A stretch of 6,683 nt of DNA, taken from a bacterium (lineage in GTDB: Bacteria > ARS69). The stretch spans positions 1 through 6,683 of the forward strand of contig JALGZO010000511.1 in NCBI GenBank assembly GCA_025774865.1. Direction: 5' to 3'. The notes below the pieces were generated by a model. The model saw only the letters and a list, made by a program, of their open reading frames with translations, was not told the DNA's origin and did no database searches. This document shows, piece by piece, positions 1 through 6,422 of the stretch; the stretch's first letter is position 1; each line of letters starts with the position of its first letter. A program made the translations under genes and the position numbers.

Positions 1-2172
1 AATCGAGCTCGCCCCGAGAACGTGATTCATCGCGAGTCCGGCGAACCGGTCCGGATCGCTCGCCCCGAGCCCCGCTCCTCCGAGACAGATCTTGGCCTGT
101 GACTTGTCCGGCCTAGTACTCACCAGCGAGAGCTCCGCGGTCGGCGGCAAGGTCGCCACTGGCTCGCGCACGGATCCTCCCGCCGTGAGCCGGCCGAACC
201 GCTCCGCCAGCAACCTCTCGACTTCTGCCTCGTCGAAGTCACCCACGATCGTCATGTGCGCCCCGTCGGCGCGGAACGCTTCACGGTGGAACGCGCGCAG
301 GTCGTCCGTCTCGATGGCGGAGAGGCCCTCCCGGGTGCCGTGCGGGAGGTTCGCGTAGGGGTGGGACTGCGCGACGCCGCGGAAGAAAGCGTCCTCGGCG
401 ACCTCGTCGAGGTCGTCTTCGCGAGCCTCCAGATCGTTCAGCGCCAGGGCGCGCGTGACCTCCAGGTCGTCGGCGCGGTATCCCGGATCTTCCAGGAGGT
501 CGGCGACCAGACTCAGACCGGTCGTCAGGTGCCGCGCCAGGAACATGGCATTGCCGTGCACGAGCTCCGTTCCGGAGTCCAATGAGAAGTCGCTGCCGAT
601 TCGCTCGAAGCGACGACTGAACTCCACGAAGTCGAGCGACCTCGTGCCCCGCTCGAGCGTGCTCGCGGTGAGGCTGGAAAGCCCGGAACGTCCCGGAGGA
701 TCGAGGAACGCCCCACCGTGAAAGAGAAGCGCGACCGCCACGATGTGATCGGTGTGGTCCGGCTGCAGCGTCACGTTCATTCCGTTGTCGAGCGTGATCC
801 GGCGAGACGTCGGAATGCTCGCGAGCCCCGACCGGAAGCGACGCCGAGGGCTGGACACTCCGGTGAGGCCGAGCCCGCTTCCCGGCGCCGCCAGGGAGGC
901 CGGCCGGCCGCCACCAGCGCCGTCCTCGACGGGATTCAGCCGGGCCGTCCCGCAACACCCCCGGACGAAATGACTCTGAGCCGCCTCCCGCAACTCCGCC
1001 GGTGTCCGCGACCGCAGCTTCTCCACGATCTGATCGGCGTACGCGGCGTCGCCCAGCGCTTCGTGCCAGCCGAGAAGAAAGCCGCGGTTCGAGGGCGACT
1101 GGTTCGCGTAGAGGCGATGAGCCTCCACCTGGTTCAGCGACCGGTCCAGCTCCTCGGCTTCGATCTCTTCCGACTTCAGACGGTCGAGCTCCCGCCAGAC
1201 GATGTCTTCCACTTCGTCGAGAGGGACGCCGGGCACCCCCTCGACCTCGATCACGAATCCCGACGGATCCGTCTTCGCGTGGTAGTACACATGCACGTCG
1301 CCCGCTCGTCTCGTCTCGAGAAGTGCGAGGTCGAGCCGCGACGTCTTCGTCCCGGTCAATACGGTCGCGAGCAGGTAGAGGGCTTCCGACTCGGGCGTCG
1401 CGATCGCCGGGGCGCGGAACATGAGCTGCAGCTGAGGGAGGCTCGCGGGCTTCGAGAGGTCGATCCGGGTGGCCGCCTGCCACGGCGGTTCGACCGGGAT
1501 CCTCCGCTCGAAGGACGGGGCGGGCGGGATCGATCCGAAGCGCTCCTGGGCGGCGGCGAACACCTCGTCCGGACCCACGTCGCCCACGACGACGAGCACG
1601 GCGTTGCCCGGTGAGTAGTAGCGCTGGTAGTGGGCCATGACATCGTCGCGCGAGATGGCCTCGATGTCGGCCTCCCACCCGATGATGGGCCACCGGTAGG
1701 GGCTTTCGCGAAACGTGGCGGCCATGAGCCCCTCCGAAAGCTCCATCGCCGGGATGTCCCGGTACATGACACGCTCTTCGAGGACCACCCGCCGTTCGGA
1801 GTCGAGCTCCGCCGAATCGATCTTGAGGCCCGTCATGCGCTCGGACTCGATCTCGAGGGCGAGCTGCCAACGGTCCTTCGCGAAGACCTCGTAGTACATC
1901 GTGGCGTCTTCTGACGTGAAGGCGTTGAGCTCACCGCCGTTTCGCTCGACGAGCGCCGCGACTTCCCCCTTTCCGTACTTCTCGGTCCCTTTGAACATCA
2001 TGTGTTCCAGGAGATGGCTGATCCCGGTGATCCCGGGACGCTCGTCGCGGGAACCGACCCGATACACCACACCGCTGAACACGACGGGGCCGAGCCCCCG
2101 CCGCTCCGTGAGAACCGTCATCCCGTTGTCCAGGGTTCGTCGGGCGATCGTCGAACCGGGGCGCTCGCTCAC
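1..2172 (-). CDS. M16 family zinc metallopeptidase (pitrilysin/insulinase-like), two-domain, 3' end outside window
   Basis: The reading frame is open for 724 codons from a GTG at 2172 to the left edge, so the C-terminus is missing. The first M16 domain (about residues 10-412) carries the inverted zinc motif HLLEH at 53-57, with E56 as the catalytic base. The E126/E133 pair matches E162/E169 of pitrilysin, E133 being the third zinc ligand. A Gly/Pro/Ala/Arg-rich linker (about 413-450) leads to a second M16 domain starting near 455 (ITLDNGMNVTL) with no HxxEH, as is usual for the non-catalytic half that closes the peptide chamber. By comparison with two-domain relatives roughly 150-200 residues lie beyond the edge. 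The GTG start is chosen because it overlaps the nrdR stop (GTGA) and leads directly into the conserved RRTLDNGMTVL strand; the next in-frame ATG (residue 18) would cut that strand. No signal peptide is seen, so a cytoplasmic peptidase or processing protease is inferred. Exact substrate unknown. Confidence 0.93.
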   Translation of the reverse strand, partial: MSERPGSTIARRTLDNGMTVLTERRGLGPVVFSGVVYRVGSRDERPGITGISHLLEHMMFKGTEKYGKGEVAALVERNGGELNAFTSEDATMYYEVFAKDRWQLALEIESERMTGLKIDSAELDSERRVVLEERVMYRDIPAMELSEGLMAATFRESPYRWPIIGWEADIEAISRDDVMAHYQRYYSPGNAVLVVVGDVGPDEVFAAAQERFGSIPPAPSFERRIPVEPPWQAATRIDLSKPASLPQLQLMFRAPAIATPESEALYLLATVLTGTKTSRLDLALLETRRAGDVHVYYHAKTDPSGFVIEVEGVPGVPLDEVEDIVWRELDRLKSEEIEAEELDRSLNQVEAHRLYANQSPSNRGFLLGWHEALGDAAYADQIVEKLRSRTPAELREAAQSHFVRGCCGTARLNPVEDGAGGGRPASLAAPGSGLGLTGVSSPRRRFRSGLASIPTSRRITLDNGMNVTLQPDHTDHIVAVALLFHGGAFLDPPGRSGLSSLTASTLERGTRSLDFVEFSRRFERIGSDFSLDSGTELVHGNAMFLARHLTTGLSLVADLLEDPGYRADDLEVTRALALNDLEAREDDLDEVAEDAFFRGVAQSHPYANLPHGTREGLSAIETDDLRAFHREAFRADGAHMTIVGDFDEAEVERLLAERFGRLTAGGSVREPVATLPPTAELSLVSTRPDKSQAKICLGGAGLGASDPDRFAGLAMNHVLGASSI

Positions 2173-2636
2173 TCGTCCTCCTTTCGCGACATCAGAGTCT
2201 TCCTGATCTCCTGCATGAAGTCGTTCACGTCCCGGAACTCGCGATACACGCTGGCAAACCGGACGTACGACACTTGATCCAGCCGAGCGAGCTCCGCCAT
2301 CACGATCTCACCGACCTGGCGACTCTCGACCTCATTCTGCCCCATTGCCTGAACCGAGGCTTCAACACGATCGAGAAGCGACTCGATCGCCTCTCGGGGG
2401 ACCGGTCGCTTCCCGCAGGCCGTCGAGACTCCCGCATCCAGCTTCTCTCGCCGGAACGGTTCGCGCCGGCCGTCCTTCTTGATGACGAGTACTTGCGTTC
2501 GCTCGATCTGCTCGTACGTCGTGAAGCGGGCCCCGCACGCATCGCACTCGCGACGCCGCCGGATCGCGTCCCCTTCCTTCGCCGTCCGGGAGTCGACCAC
2601 TTTGTTCTCGGAGGCGCTACACGCAGGGCACTTCAT
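2169..2636 (-). CDS. nrdR: Transcriptional repressor NrdR
   Basis: A 155-residue protein of normal NrdR length. The N-terminal zinc ribbon uses C3, C6, C31 and C34 (MKCPAC and CDACG), separated by the conserved stretch VVDSR followed by RRRREC. An ATP-cone domain follows from about residue 49 (VLVIKKDGRREPF) to about 140. The family senses ATP/dATP through the cone and represses ribonucleotide reductase operons by binding paired NrdR boxes. The start at 2636 is fixed by the zinc-ribbon methionine and by its ATGA overlap with the stop of the upstream MBL gene. The frame is open further upstream, but that extension is Arg/Gly-rich and is the shadow of the MBL coding sequence. The gene ends inside the GTGA that starts the M16 gene, so it is translationally coupled on both sides. 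No ribonucleotide reductase gene or recognisable NrdR box is present here, so its targets lie elsewhere. Confidence 0.97.
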   Translation of the reverse strand: MKCPACSASENKVVDSRTAKEGDAIRRRRECDACGARFTTYEQIERTQVLVIKKDGRREPFRREKLDAGVSTACGKRPVPREAIESLLDRVEASVQAMGQNEVESRQVGEIVMAELARLDQVSYVRFASVYREFRDVNDFMQEIRKTLMSRKEDE

Positions 2637-3514
2637 TCCGCCCCCGGCGGCGCCGGCGCCACGAGCGACGGTGCGGCCAGGACTTCCTCGACCCCGAAGC
2701 TCTTCCCGTCCCGGTGGATCTTCACCGCCCCCACCAGAGGATCGTGCTCCAGTATGACGGTCCACTCCTCGTCCACCGCGCGACCGAGGAACCGTTTCTT
2801 GAACGCGACGGTGTCGTTCGGATAGAGATCGAAGCCCATCACCCACGGTACCGGCACATGCGCCGCCGTAGGCAGGTTGTCCGAGGGATAGACGGCCTTC
2901 TCTCGTCCGGACTCGATCACGACTCCGGCGAGCTCACGCACGTGGCCCTTCGCGACGAACGTACGGACACCCGGGGCGAGCTCCGTCTCGCCCTCGACGA
3001 CGTCCAAGAGCCCCCCCTCCTGCAGGGGGCGCCAGTTCTCGGCCACGTAGCTCACTCGCGAACGCTCCGACGGGTTCTCGGCGTCCTCCAGCTCGGCCGC
3101 CTGGACGATGTGGCGCGCATTCGGGAACACCGGCACCGCTCGCCCGTCCGGGTCGAGACGCGTGCCCCCGCCCGAATGATCGAAGTGGAGATGCGTGTAG
3201 ACGACCGTGTCGACGTCGCCGGGCGCGACGCCGTGCTCCGCGAGGGAACGGACGATATCGGTCTCGTCCCCGATGGCGAAGATCTCGGGGAAGCGACCCG
3301 ATTCCTTCCGACCGATCCCGTTGTCGACGAGGATCGTGCGACCGCCCGAACGCACGAGTAGCGCATTCAACCCGAGCGTGATCCGATTCTGCTCGTCGGG
3401 CGGAGCCTTCTTCTCCCACAGAGGCTTCGGGACGATTCCGAACATGGCGCCTCCGTCGAGGCGGAACGTCCCGTCCGAGACGAGTGCCCACTCGACGGTG
3501 CCGGTCTTCATCAT
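2633..3514 (-). CDS. MBL-fold metallohydrolase, substrate unknown
   Basis: A 293-residue metallo-beta-lactamase-fold enzyme. The signature THLHFDHSGG gives H108, H110, D112 and H113. H191 in AKGHVRELAG, D212 in YPSDN and H257 in EHDP fit the remaining ligands of a dinuclear metal site, so it should be active. An N-terminal part (residues 1-60) with TLGLNALLVRSGGRTILVDNG is typical of the lactonase/glyoxalase-II-like hydrolases in this superfamily. No signal peptide or membrane segment is seen. The start is the first of two tandem ATGs (ATGATG); it overlaps the pepA stop by 4 bp and has AGGA ten bases upstream. The stop overlaps the nrdR start (ATGA). A longer open frame to 3877 exists but is Arg-rich pepA shadow. 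Possible roles include lactone or thioester hydrolysis; the sequence does not decide between them. Confidence 0.92.
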   Translation of the reverse strand: MMKTGTVEWALVSDGTFRLDGGAMFGIVPKPLWEKKAPPDEQNRITLGLNALLVRSGGRTILVDNGIGRKESGRFPEIFAIGDETDIVRSLAEHGVAPGDVDTVVYTHLHFDHSGGGTRLDPDGRAVPVFPNARHIVQAAELEDAENPSERSRVSYVAENWRPLQEGGLLDVVEGETELAPGVRTFVAKGHVRELAGVVIESGREKAVYPSDNLPTAAHVPVPWVMGFDLYPNDTVAFKKRFLGRAVDEEWTVILEHDPLVGAVKIHRDGKSFGVEEVLAAPSLVAPAPPGAE

Positions 3515-5049
3515 GGTCGCTTCGTCCTGCGGCCGGCCCTCCCTCTCCTCCTCGGCCGCGGCCACGACATGAGGCTCTCCACGAGCAGCCGAACGCCGAA
3601 GCCGGTCGCGCCGATCTTCGGATCTCGGCGATCGCGGGACACGTTCGCGATGTCGAGGTGCGCCCACGGCACGTCCCCCACGAAGCGTTCCAGGAACGCT
3701 GCGCCGGCGATGGAGCCCGCGCCGCCGGCCCCCGTGTTCCGGACATCGGCGTTCGGGGTGTCGACGTCGCGGCGGTACGCATCCCACAGGGGCAGCCGCC
3801 AGACGGGTTCGCCGACCGCCTCGCCGGCGGAGTGGAGGCGTTCCACGAGTCCGTCGTCGTTCCCGATCAAAGGGCAAGCATGGTCACCGAGCGCGTGGTA
3901 GGCGGCGCCGGTGAGCGTGGCGACGTCGATCACGGCGCGCGGCGAGTACTTCGTCACGGCGTAGTCGAGTCCGTCGGCGAGAACGATGCGCCCCTCGGCG
4001 TCGGTGTTGAGGACTTCGATCGTCTTGCCGCTGCGTGAACCGATCACGTCGCCGGGGCGGTAGCTCTCCCCCGAAATACTGTTCTCCACCGCGGGCACTA
4101 CGGCGACCACGGGGAACGGCGGCGCGAGCTCCGCGATCGCGCTCATCGCGCCGATCACGACGCAGGCGCCGCACTTGTCGAACTTCATCTCCCCCATGCT
4201 GGAGCCAGGCTTGATGTTCAGACCGCCGGTGTCGAACACCAGCCCCTTGCCGACCAGCGCGATCGGGGCGAGCCCGCTTCCGGATGCGCCCGGATCGTAC
4301 TCGAGGACGATGAGCCGTGGCTCGCGGGCCGAGCCGCCGCCGACCGTCAGAATCCCCTCGCACCGCTCCCGGACGAGCGCCGCCTTCCCGAGAACCCGCG
4401 CCGTGAGACCCGCCTTCTTGGCGGCCGTGCGCGCTCGGTCCGCGAGCTGAGCCGGGCTCATCCGGTTGGCGGGCTCGTTCGCGAGGGTCCGCGCGAGCGA
4501 GACGGCGGACGCCAGCACCCGCCCGCGCTCGACGCCGGATTCGACCCGCGCCGCCGTCCGTGTTTCTCCCAGGAAAGCGAAACGTCCGGGCCGCGGGCCC
4601 TTCGGCGTCGTGGCGGCCGACCACCGGTACGTGCCGTGTGCGAGCCCGTCCACGGCCGCCGTGACGTTCTGAGAGAGCTCCCGCCCGGACCCGAGCGCCG
4701 AGTCGCTGAGCACCACGACGGAATCGACGTTCTCGAGGACGGGATCCTTCGCGGCCGCGATGAATACCTTTCGGACGCCTGCCGGCGTTCGATCCGCCGG
4801 CGCGCCGAGCCCGACGAGGAGAATACGCGGGAACCGTTCGAACCCCCGAGAGTGGACGAGCAGCTTCCGCCCGGTGCTCGGCTCGAAGTCTCCGAGATCG
4901 ATCGCGCGGATGGTGGCGTCGACGACGCCACGCCCGAGTCGGCCCAGGCGCCGCGGAAGGTCGCCGGCCGACGATGTCACCGGCACGATGAGAAGATCCG
5001 CTCCGACCGACTCGTCCGTCAGTGGGGTGTGTGAGAGAAAGGCGGGCAT
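3511..5049 (-). CDS. pepA: Leucyl aminopeptidase (M17 family, PepA-like)
   Basis: A 512-residue M17 aminopeptidase that removes N-terminal residues from peptides in the cytoplasm, normally as a hexamer. The N-terminal macro-like domain spans about 1-165. The catalytic domain contains VGKGLVFDTGG (K268, D273), NIKP (K280), MKFDKCGA (D291) and the family signature NTDAEGR (D350, E352, R354). These correspond with a constant offset of two to E. coli PepA K270, D275, K282, D293, D352, E354 and R356, so both metal sites and both catalytic residues are intact. The ATG at 5049 is preceded by GGGAG six bases upstream. It follows trxB by 26 bp and ends in a TGA overlapping the ATG of the MBL gene. After the usual C-terminal strand (FGVRLLVESL) there is an extra basic tail, about residues 498-512, rich in Arg. 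E. coli PepA is also a DNA-binding regulator through its N-terminal domain; nothing here shows that activity. Confidence 0.96.
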   Translation of the reverse strand: MPAFLSHTPLTDESVGADLLIVPVTSSAGDLPRRLGRLGRGVVDATIRAIDLGDFEPSTGRKLLVHSRGFERFPRILLVGLGAPADRTPAGVRKVFIAAAKDPVLENVDSVVVLSDSALGSGRELSQNVTAAVDGLAHGTYRWSAATTPKGPRPGRFAFLGETRTAARVESGVERGRVLASAVSLARTLANEPANRMSPAQLADRARTAAKKAGLTARVLGKAALVRERCEGILTVGGGSAREPRLIVLEYDPGASGSGLAPIALVGKGLVFDTGGLNIKPGSSMGEMKFDKCGACVVIGAMSAIAELAPPFPVVAVVPAVENSISGESYRPGDVIGSRSGKTIEVLNTDAEGRIVLADGLDYAVTKYSPRAVIDVATLTGAAYHALGDHACPLIGNDDGLVERLHSAGEAVGEPVWRLPLWDAYRRDVDTPNADVRNTGAGGAGSIAGAAFLERFVGDVPWAHLDIANVSRDRRDPKIGATGFGVRLLVESLMSWPRPRRRGRAGRRTKRP

Positions 5050-5075
5050 CGCGCTCTCCCGGAGGTTACGTTCTC

Positions 5076-6008
5076 CTAGTCCGCCTGCGCCTCGAGCCAG
5101 CGCTCCGCGTCGATGGCGGCCATACAGCCGGTCCCCGCCGCCGTTACCGCTTGGCGGTACACGTGATCCGCGACGTCGCCGCTGGCGAAGACGCCCTCGA
5201 CATTCGTCATGGTGCCCGATCCATCAAGCTTCACGTATCCGTTCTCGTCCAGGTCGATCTGCCCCTCGACGAGCGATGTATTCGGAATGTGTCCGATCGC
5301 GACGAAGAGCCCCTTCACGGGGAGCTCGGTCGTCTCGTTCGTCTTGACGTTTCTGAGGCTGACCGCGCGCACCGTGCCGTCGTCGCCCCCGAGAACGTCG
5401 TCGACCACGGTGTCCCAGTGTATTTCGACCTTGTCGTTCTTGAAGGCGCGGTCCTGCATGATCCGGGACGCCCGCAATTGGTCACGGCGGTGAATCAGGT
5501 GCACTTTGGTCGCGAACTTCGTCAAGAACGTGGCCTCTTCCAAGGCCGTGTCGCCGCCGCCCACCACGGCGATCTCCTCACCGCGGAAGAAGAAGCCGTC
5601 GCACGTCGCGCAAGTCGACACGCCGTGCCCCAGGAGCTTTTTCTCGTTGGGTAGGCCGAGCATGCGCGCAGTGGCGCCGGTCGAGAGAATCAGCACGTCG
5701 CACGTCAGCTCACCCTCGCCGAAAACGATACGGAAGGGGCGGCTCGACAGATCGAGCGAGACGACGTCGCCCTGCACGAATCTCGTTCCGAAGCGCTCGG
5801 CCTGGCCCCGGAAGTTCTGCATCAGCTCGGGGCCCATGATGCCGTCGGGGAAGCCCGGATAGTTCTCGACGTCGGTGGTGGTCGTCAGCTGTCCGCCGGC
5901 TTGGACGCCCTCGATGACGACGGGCTCCAGGTTGGCCCTCGCCGTATAGACGGCGGCGGTGAGTCCGGCTGGGCCCGACCCGATGATCGCGACTCGCACG
6001 TGTTCCAT
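5076..6008 (-). CDS. trxB: Thioredoxin reductase (NADPH, FAD-dependent)
   Basis: A 310-residue low-molecular-weight thioredoxin reductase, which passes electrons from NADPH through FAD and a redox disulfide to thioredoxin in the cytoplasm. The FAD dinucleotide motif GSGPAG is at 10-15. The redox pair CATC is C133/C136 (E. coli C135/C138). The NADPH domain has GGGDTA at 150-155 and HRRDQLRA at 173-180, the latter marking NADPH rather than NADH preference. The FAD-binding GDVAD is at 277-281, followed by RQAVTAAGTGCMAA at 285-298. Length and all motifs are canonical. The ATG at 6008 has GGAG nine bases upstream, partly inside a 14-bp palindrome. It is probably the first gene of the operon continuing into pepA, MBL, nrdR and M16. 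The link with nrdR is meaningful because thioredoxin is a common reductant of ribonucleotide reductase. No thioredoxin gene is in the window. Confidence 0.97.
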   Translation of the reverse strand: MEHVRVAIIGSGPAGLTAAVYTARANLEPVVIEGVQAGGQLTTTTDVENYPGFPDGIMGPELMQNFRGQAERFGTRFVQGDVVSLDLSSRPFRIVFGEGELTCDVLILSTGATARMLGLPNEKKLLGHGVSTCATCDGFFFRGEEIAVVGGGDTALEEATFLTKFATKVHLIHRRDQLRASRIMQDRAFKNDKVEIHWDTVVDDVLGGDDGTVRAVSLRNVKTNETTELPVKGLFVAIGHIPNTSLVEGQIDLDENGYVKLDGSGTMTNVEGVFASGDVADHVYRQAVTAAGTGCMAAIDAERWLEAQAD

Positions 6009-6020
6009 TGCCTTTCTCTC

Positions 6021-6034
6021 CGGTCGATCGACCG
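6021..6034. promoter_or_regulatory. Perfect 14-bp palindrome, candidate operator of trxB
   Basis: CGGTCGATCGACCG is fully self-complementary. It lies four bases downstream of the candidate -10 box, over the predicted transcription start. Its last base is the first G of the trxB Shine-Dalgarno GGAG. A repressor bound here would block initiation; in the mRNA the same sequence could pair with itself or dimerise next to the ribosome site. No regulator family is recognised from this sequence. Confidence 0.45.
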
Positions 6035-6037
6035 CTC

Positions 6038-6066
6038 AGAATATCAGTCCCGCCCCGAGATGGCGA
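6038..6066 (-). promoter_or_regulatory. Candidate sigma-70-type promoter of trxB
   Basis: On the minus strand TCGCCA (6066-6061, 4/6 to TTGACA) is separated by 17 bp from TATTCT (6043-6038, 4/6 to TATAAT), which carries an extended -10 TGA just upstream. The predicted start falls near 6031, leaving a leader of about 23 nt before the trxB ATG. The element is AT-rich against a strongly GC-rich background. The call rests on consensus alone. Confidence 0.5.
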
Positions 6067-6162
6067 GACATCGCCGTGTCCTTGGATGCGCGGCGACGGT
6101 CGGGGATTCGTGAGGCAGGCCCCTGGTGTGCCGTCCGGAAGGTCATGATCCGTTCCGCGATT

Positions 6163-6272
6163 CGCCCGAGACCGGGGATCCCCTCGCGCGCCGTTACTGC
6201 TCGGCTCGCGAAGGGAATTGTAGCTCGCCTGCGCTGCGCTGACGCGTTCGAGGGGATCCCCGGCCTCGGGCG
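6163..6272 (-). repeat. Structured palindromic repeat, copy A (110 nt)
   Basis: Read on the minus strand, 24-nt arms (6272-6249 and 6186-6163) pair over their whole length, with 23 Watson-Crick pairs and one G-U. They enclose a 62-nt core. The core starts AACGCGTCAGCGCAGCGCA, then GGCGAGC (6229-6223), a 13-nt loop, GCGAGCC (6209-6203), and ends GAGCAGTAACGGCGCG. GGCGAGC and GCGAGCC pair as GGC/GCC and GC/GC around a tandem G-A mismatch. Blocks 6254-6227 and 6209-6181 match copy B at 28/28 and 27/29 positions. The outer arms contain GGGGATCCCC and bear no resemblance to those of B. Strand is assigned from the shared core orientation. It could be a non-coding RNA, an untranslated-region structure, or a foldback mobile element; no known family is recognised. 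Confidence 0.85.
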
Positions 6273-6284
6273 GCTCGGCGTCCC

Positions 6285-6318
6285 CGGCCGGGAGCGGGAT
6301 GCGAGTTCCTCCCGGTCG
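6285..6318. repeat. Hairpin in the spacer between repeat copies A and B
   Basis: CGGCCGGGAG (6285-6294) and CTCCCGGTCG (6309-6318) form a 10-bp stem with a 14-nt loop. The single non-Watson-Crick pair is G-U on the plus strand (g6287 with t6316). No T-run follows on either strand, so a plain intrinsic terminator is unlikely. It shares no clear sequence with the repeat core. Confidence 0.5.
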
Positions 6319-6328
6319 TCGAGCGTCA

Positions 6329-6374
6329 CTCCTGCGCCTGCTGGGTGCCGCGACGGGTTCGAGGGCATCAGGAG
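6329..6374 (-). repeat. Possible degenerate third copy of the repeat (5' half only)
   Basis: On the minus strand, 6368-6351 reads ATGCCCTCGAACCCGTCG, which matches the arm/core boundary of copy A with two substitutions over about 17 positions. It sits in the 5' half of an imperfect hairpin with its own arms: CTCCTG (6374-6369) with CAGGAG (6334-6329), plus an inner GCC/GGC. The interior is only about 25 nt, and the GCGAGCC block and 3' core are absent. It may be a decayed or minimal member, or chance similarity in GC-rich DNA. Confidence 0.35.
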
Positions 6375-6422
6375 CGCCGTCGCTGGCCGGCATGACCGAG
6401 GTCAGGTCGCCATCCGGAGGAG

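Noticed and set aside
718-1614. Open frame of 298 codons on the plus strand
   Set aside because: Antisense to the M16 gene, Arg-rich with no domain; a shadow of strong third-position GC bias.
281-1870. Open frame of 529 codons on the minus strand
   Set aside because: It is out of frame with the M16 gene, extremely rich in Arg/Gly/Pro/Ala, and without motifs. The true frame shows HxxEH and conserved M16 strands, so this is a GC-rich shadow.
2637-2846. Upstream extension of nrdR
   Set aside because: The 70 extra residues are low-complexity Arg/Gly shadow of the MBL gene; the zinc-ribbon MKCPAC at 2636 with its ATGA overlap is the clear start.
3515-3877. Upstream extension of the MBL gene
   Set aside because: The 121 extra residues are Arg-rich pepA shadow; the start at 3514 has a ribosome site and overlaps the pepA stop.
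3884-4624. Open frame of 246 codons on the minus strand within pepA
   Set aside because: Out of frame with the complete M17 catalytic domain; Arg/Gly-rich composition only.
6009-6162. NrdR boxes upstream of trxB
   Set aside because: No pair of ACAC-AT-rich-GTGT type 16-mers can be found; the only dyad there is the GC-rich CGGTCGATCGACCG.
6036-6368. Small minus-strand gene of 110 codons through repeat copy A
   Set aside because: No ribosome site or domain; Arg/Ser/Pro-rich. The segment PSNASAQRR recurs in both copies only because the repeat is read in frame; nucleotide pairing, not protein, explains the conservation.
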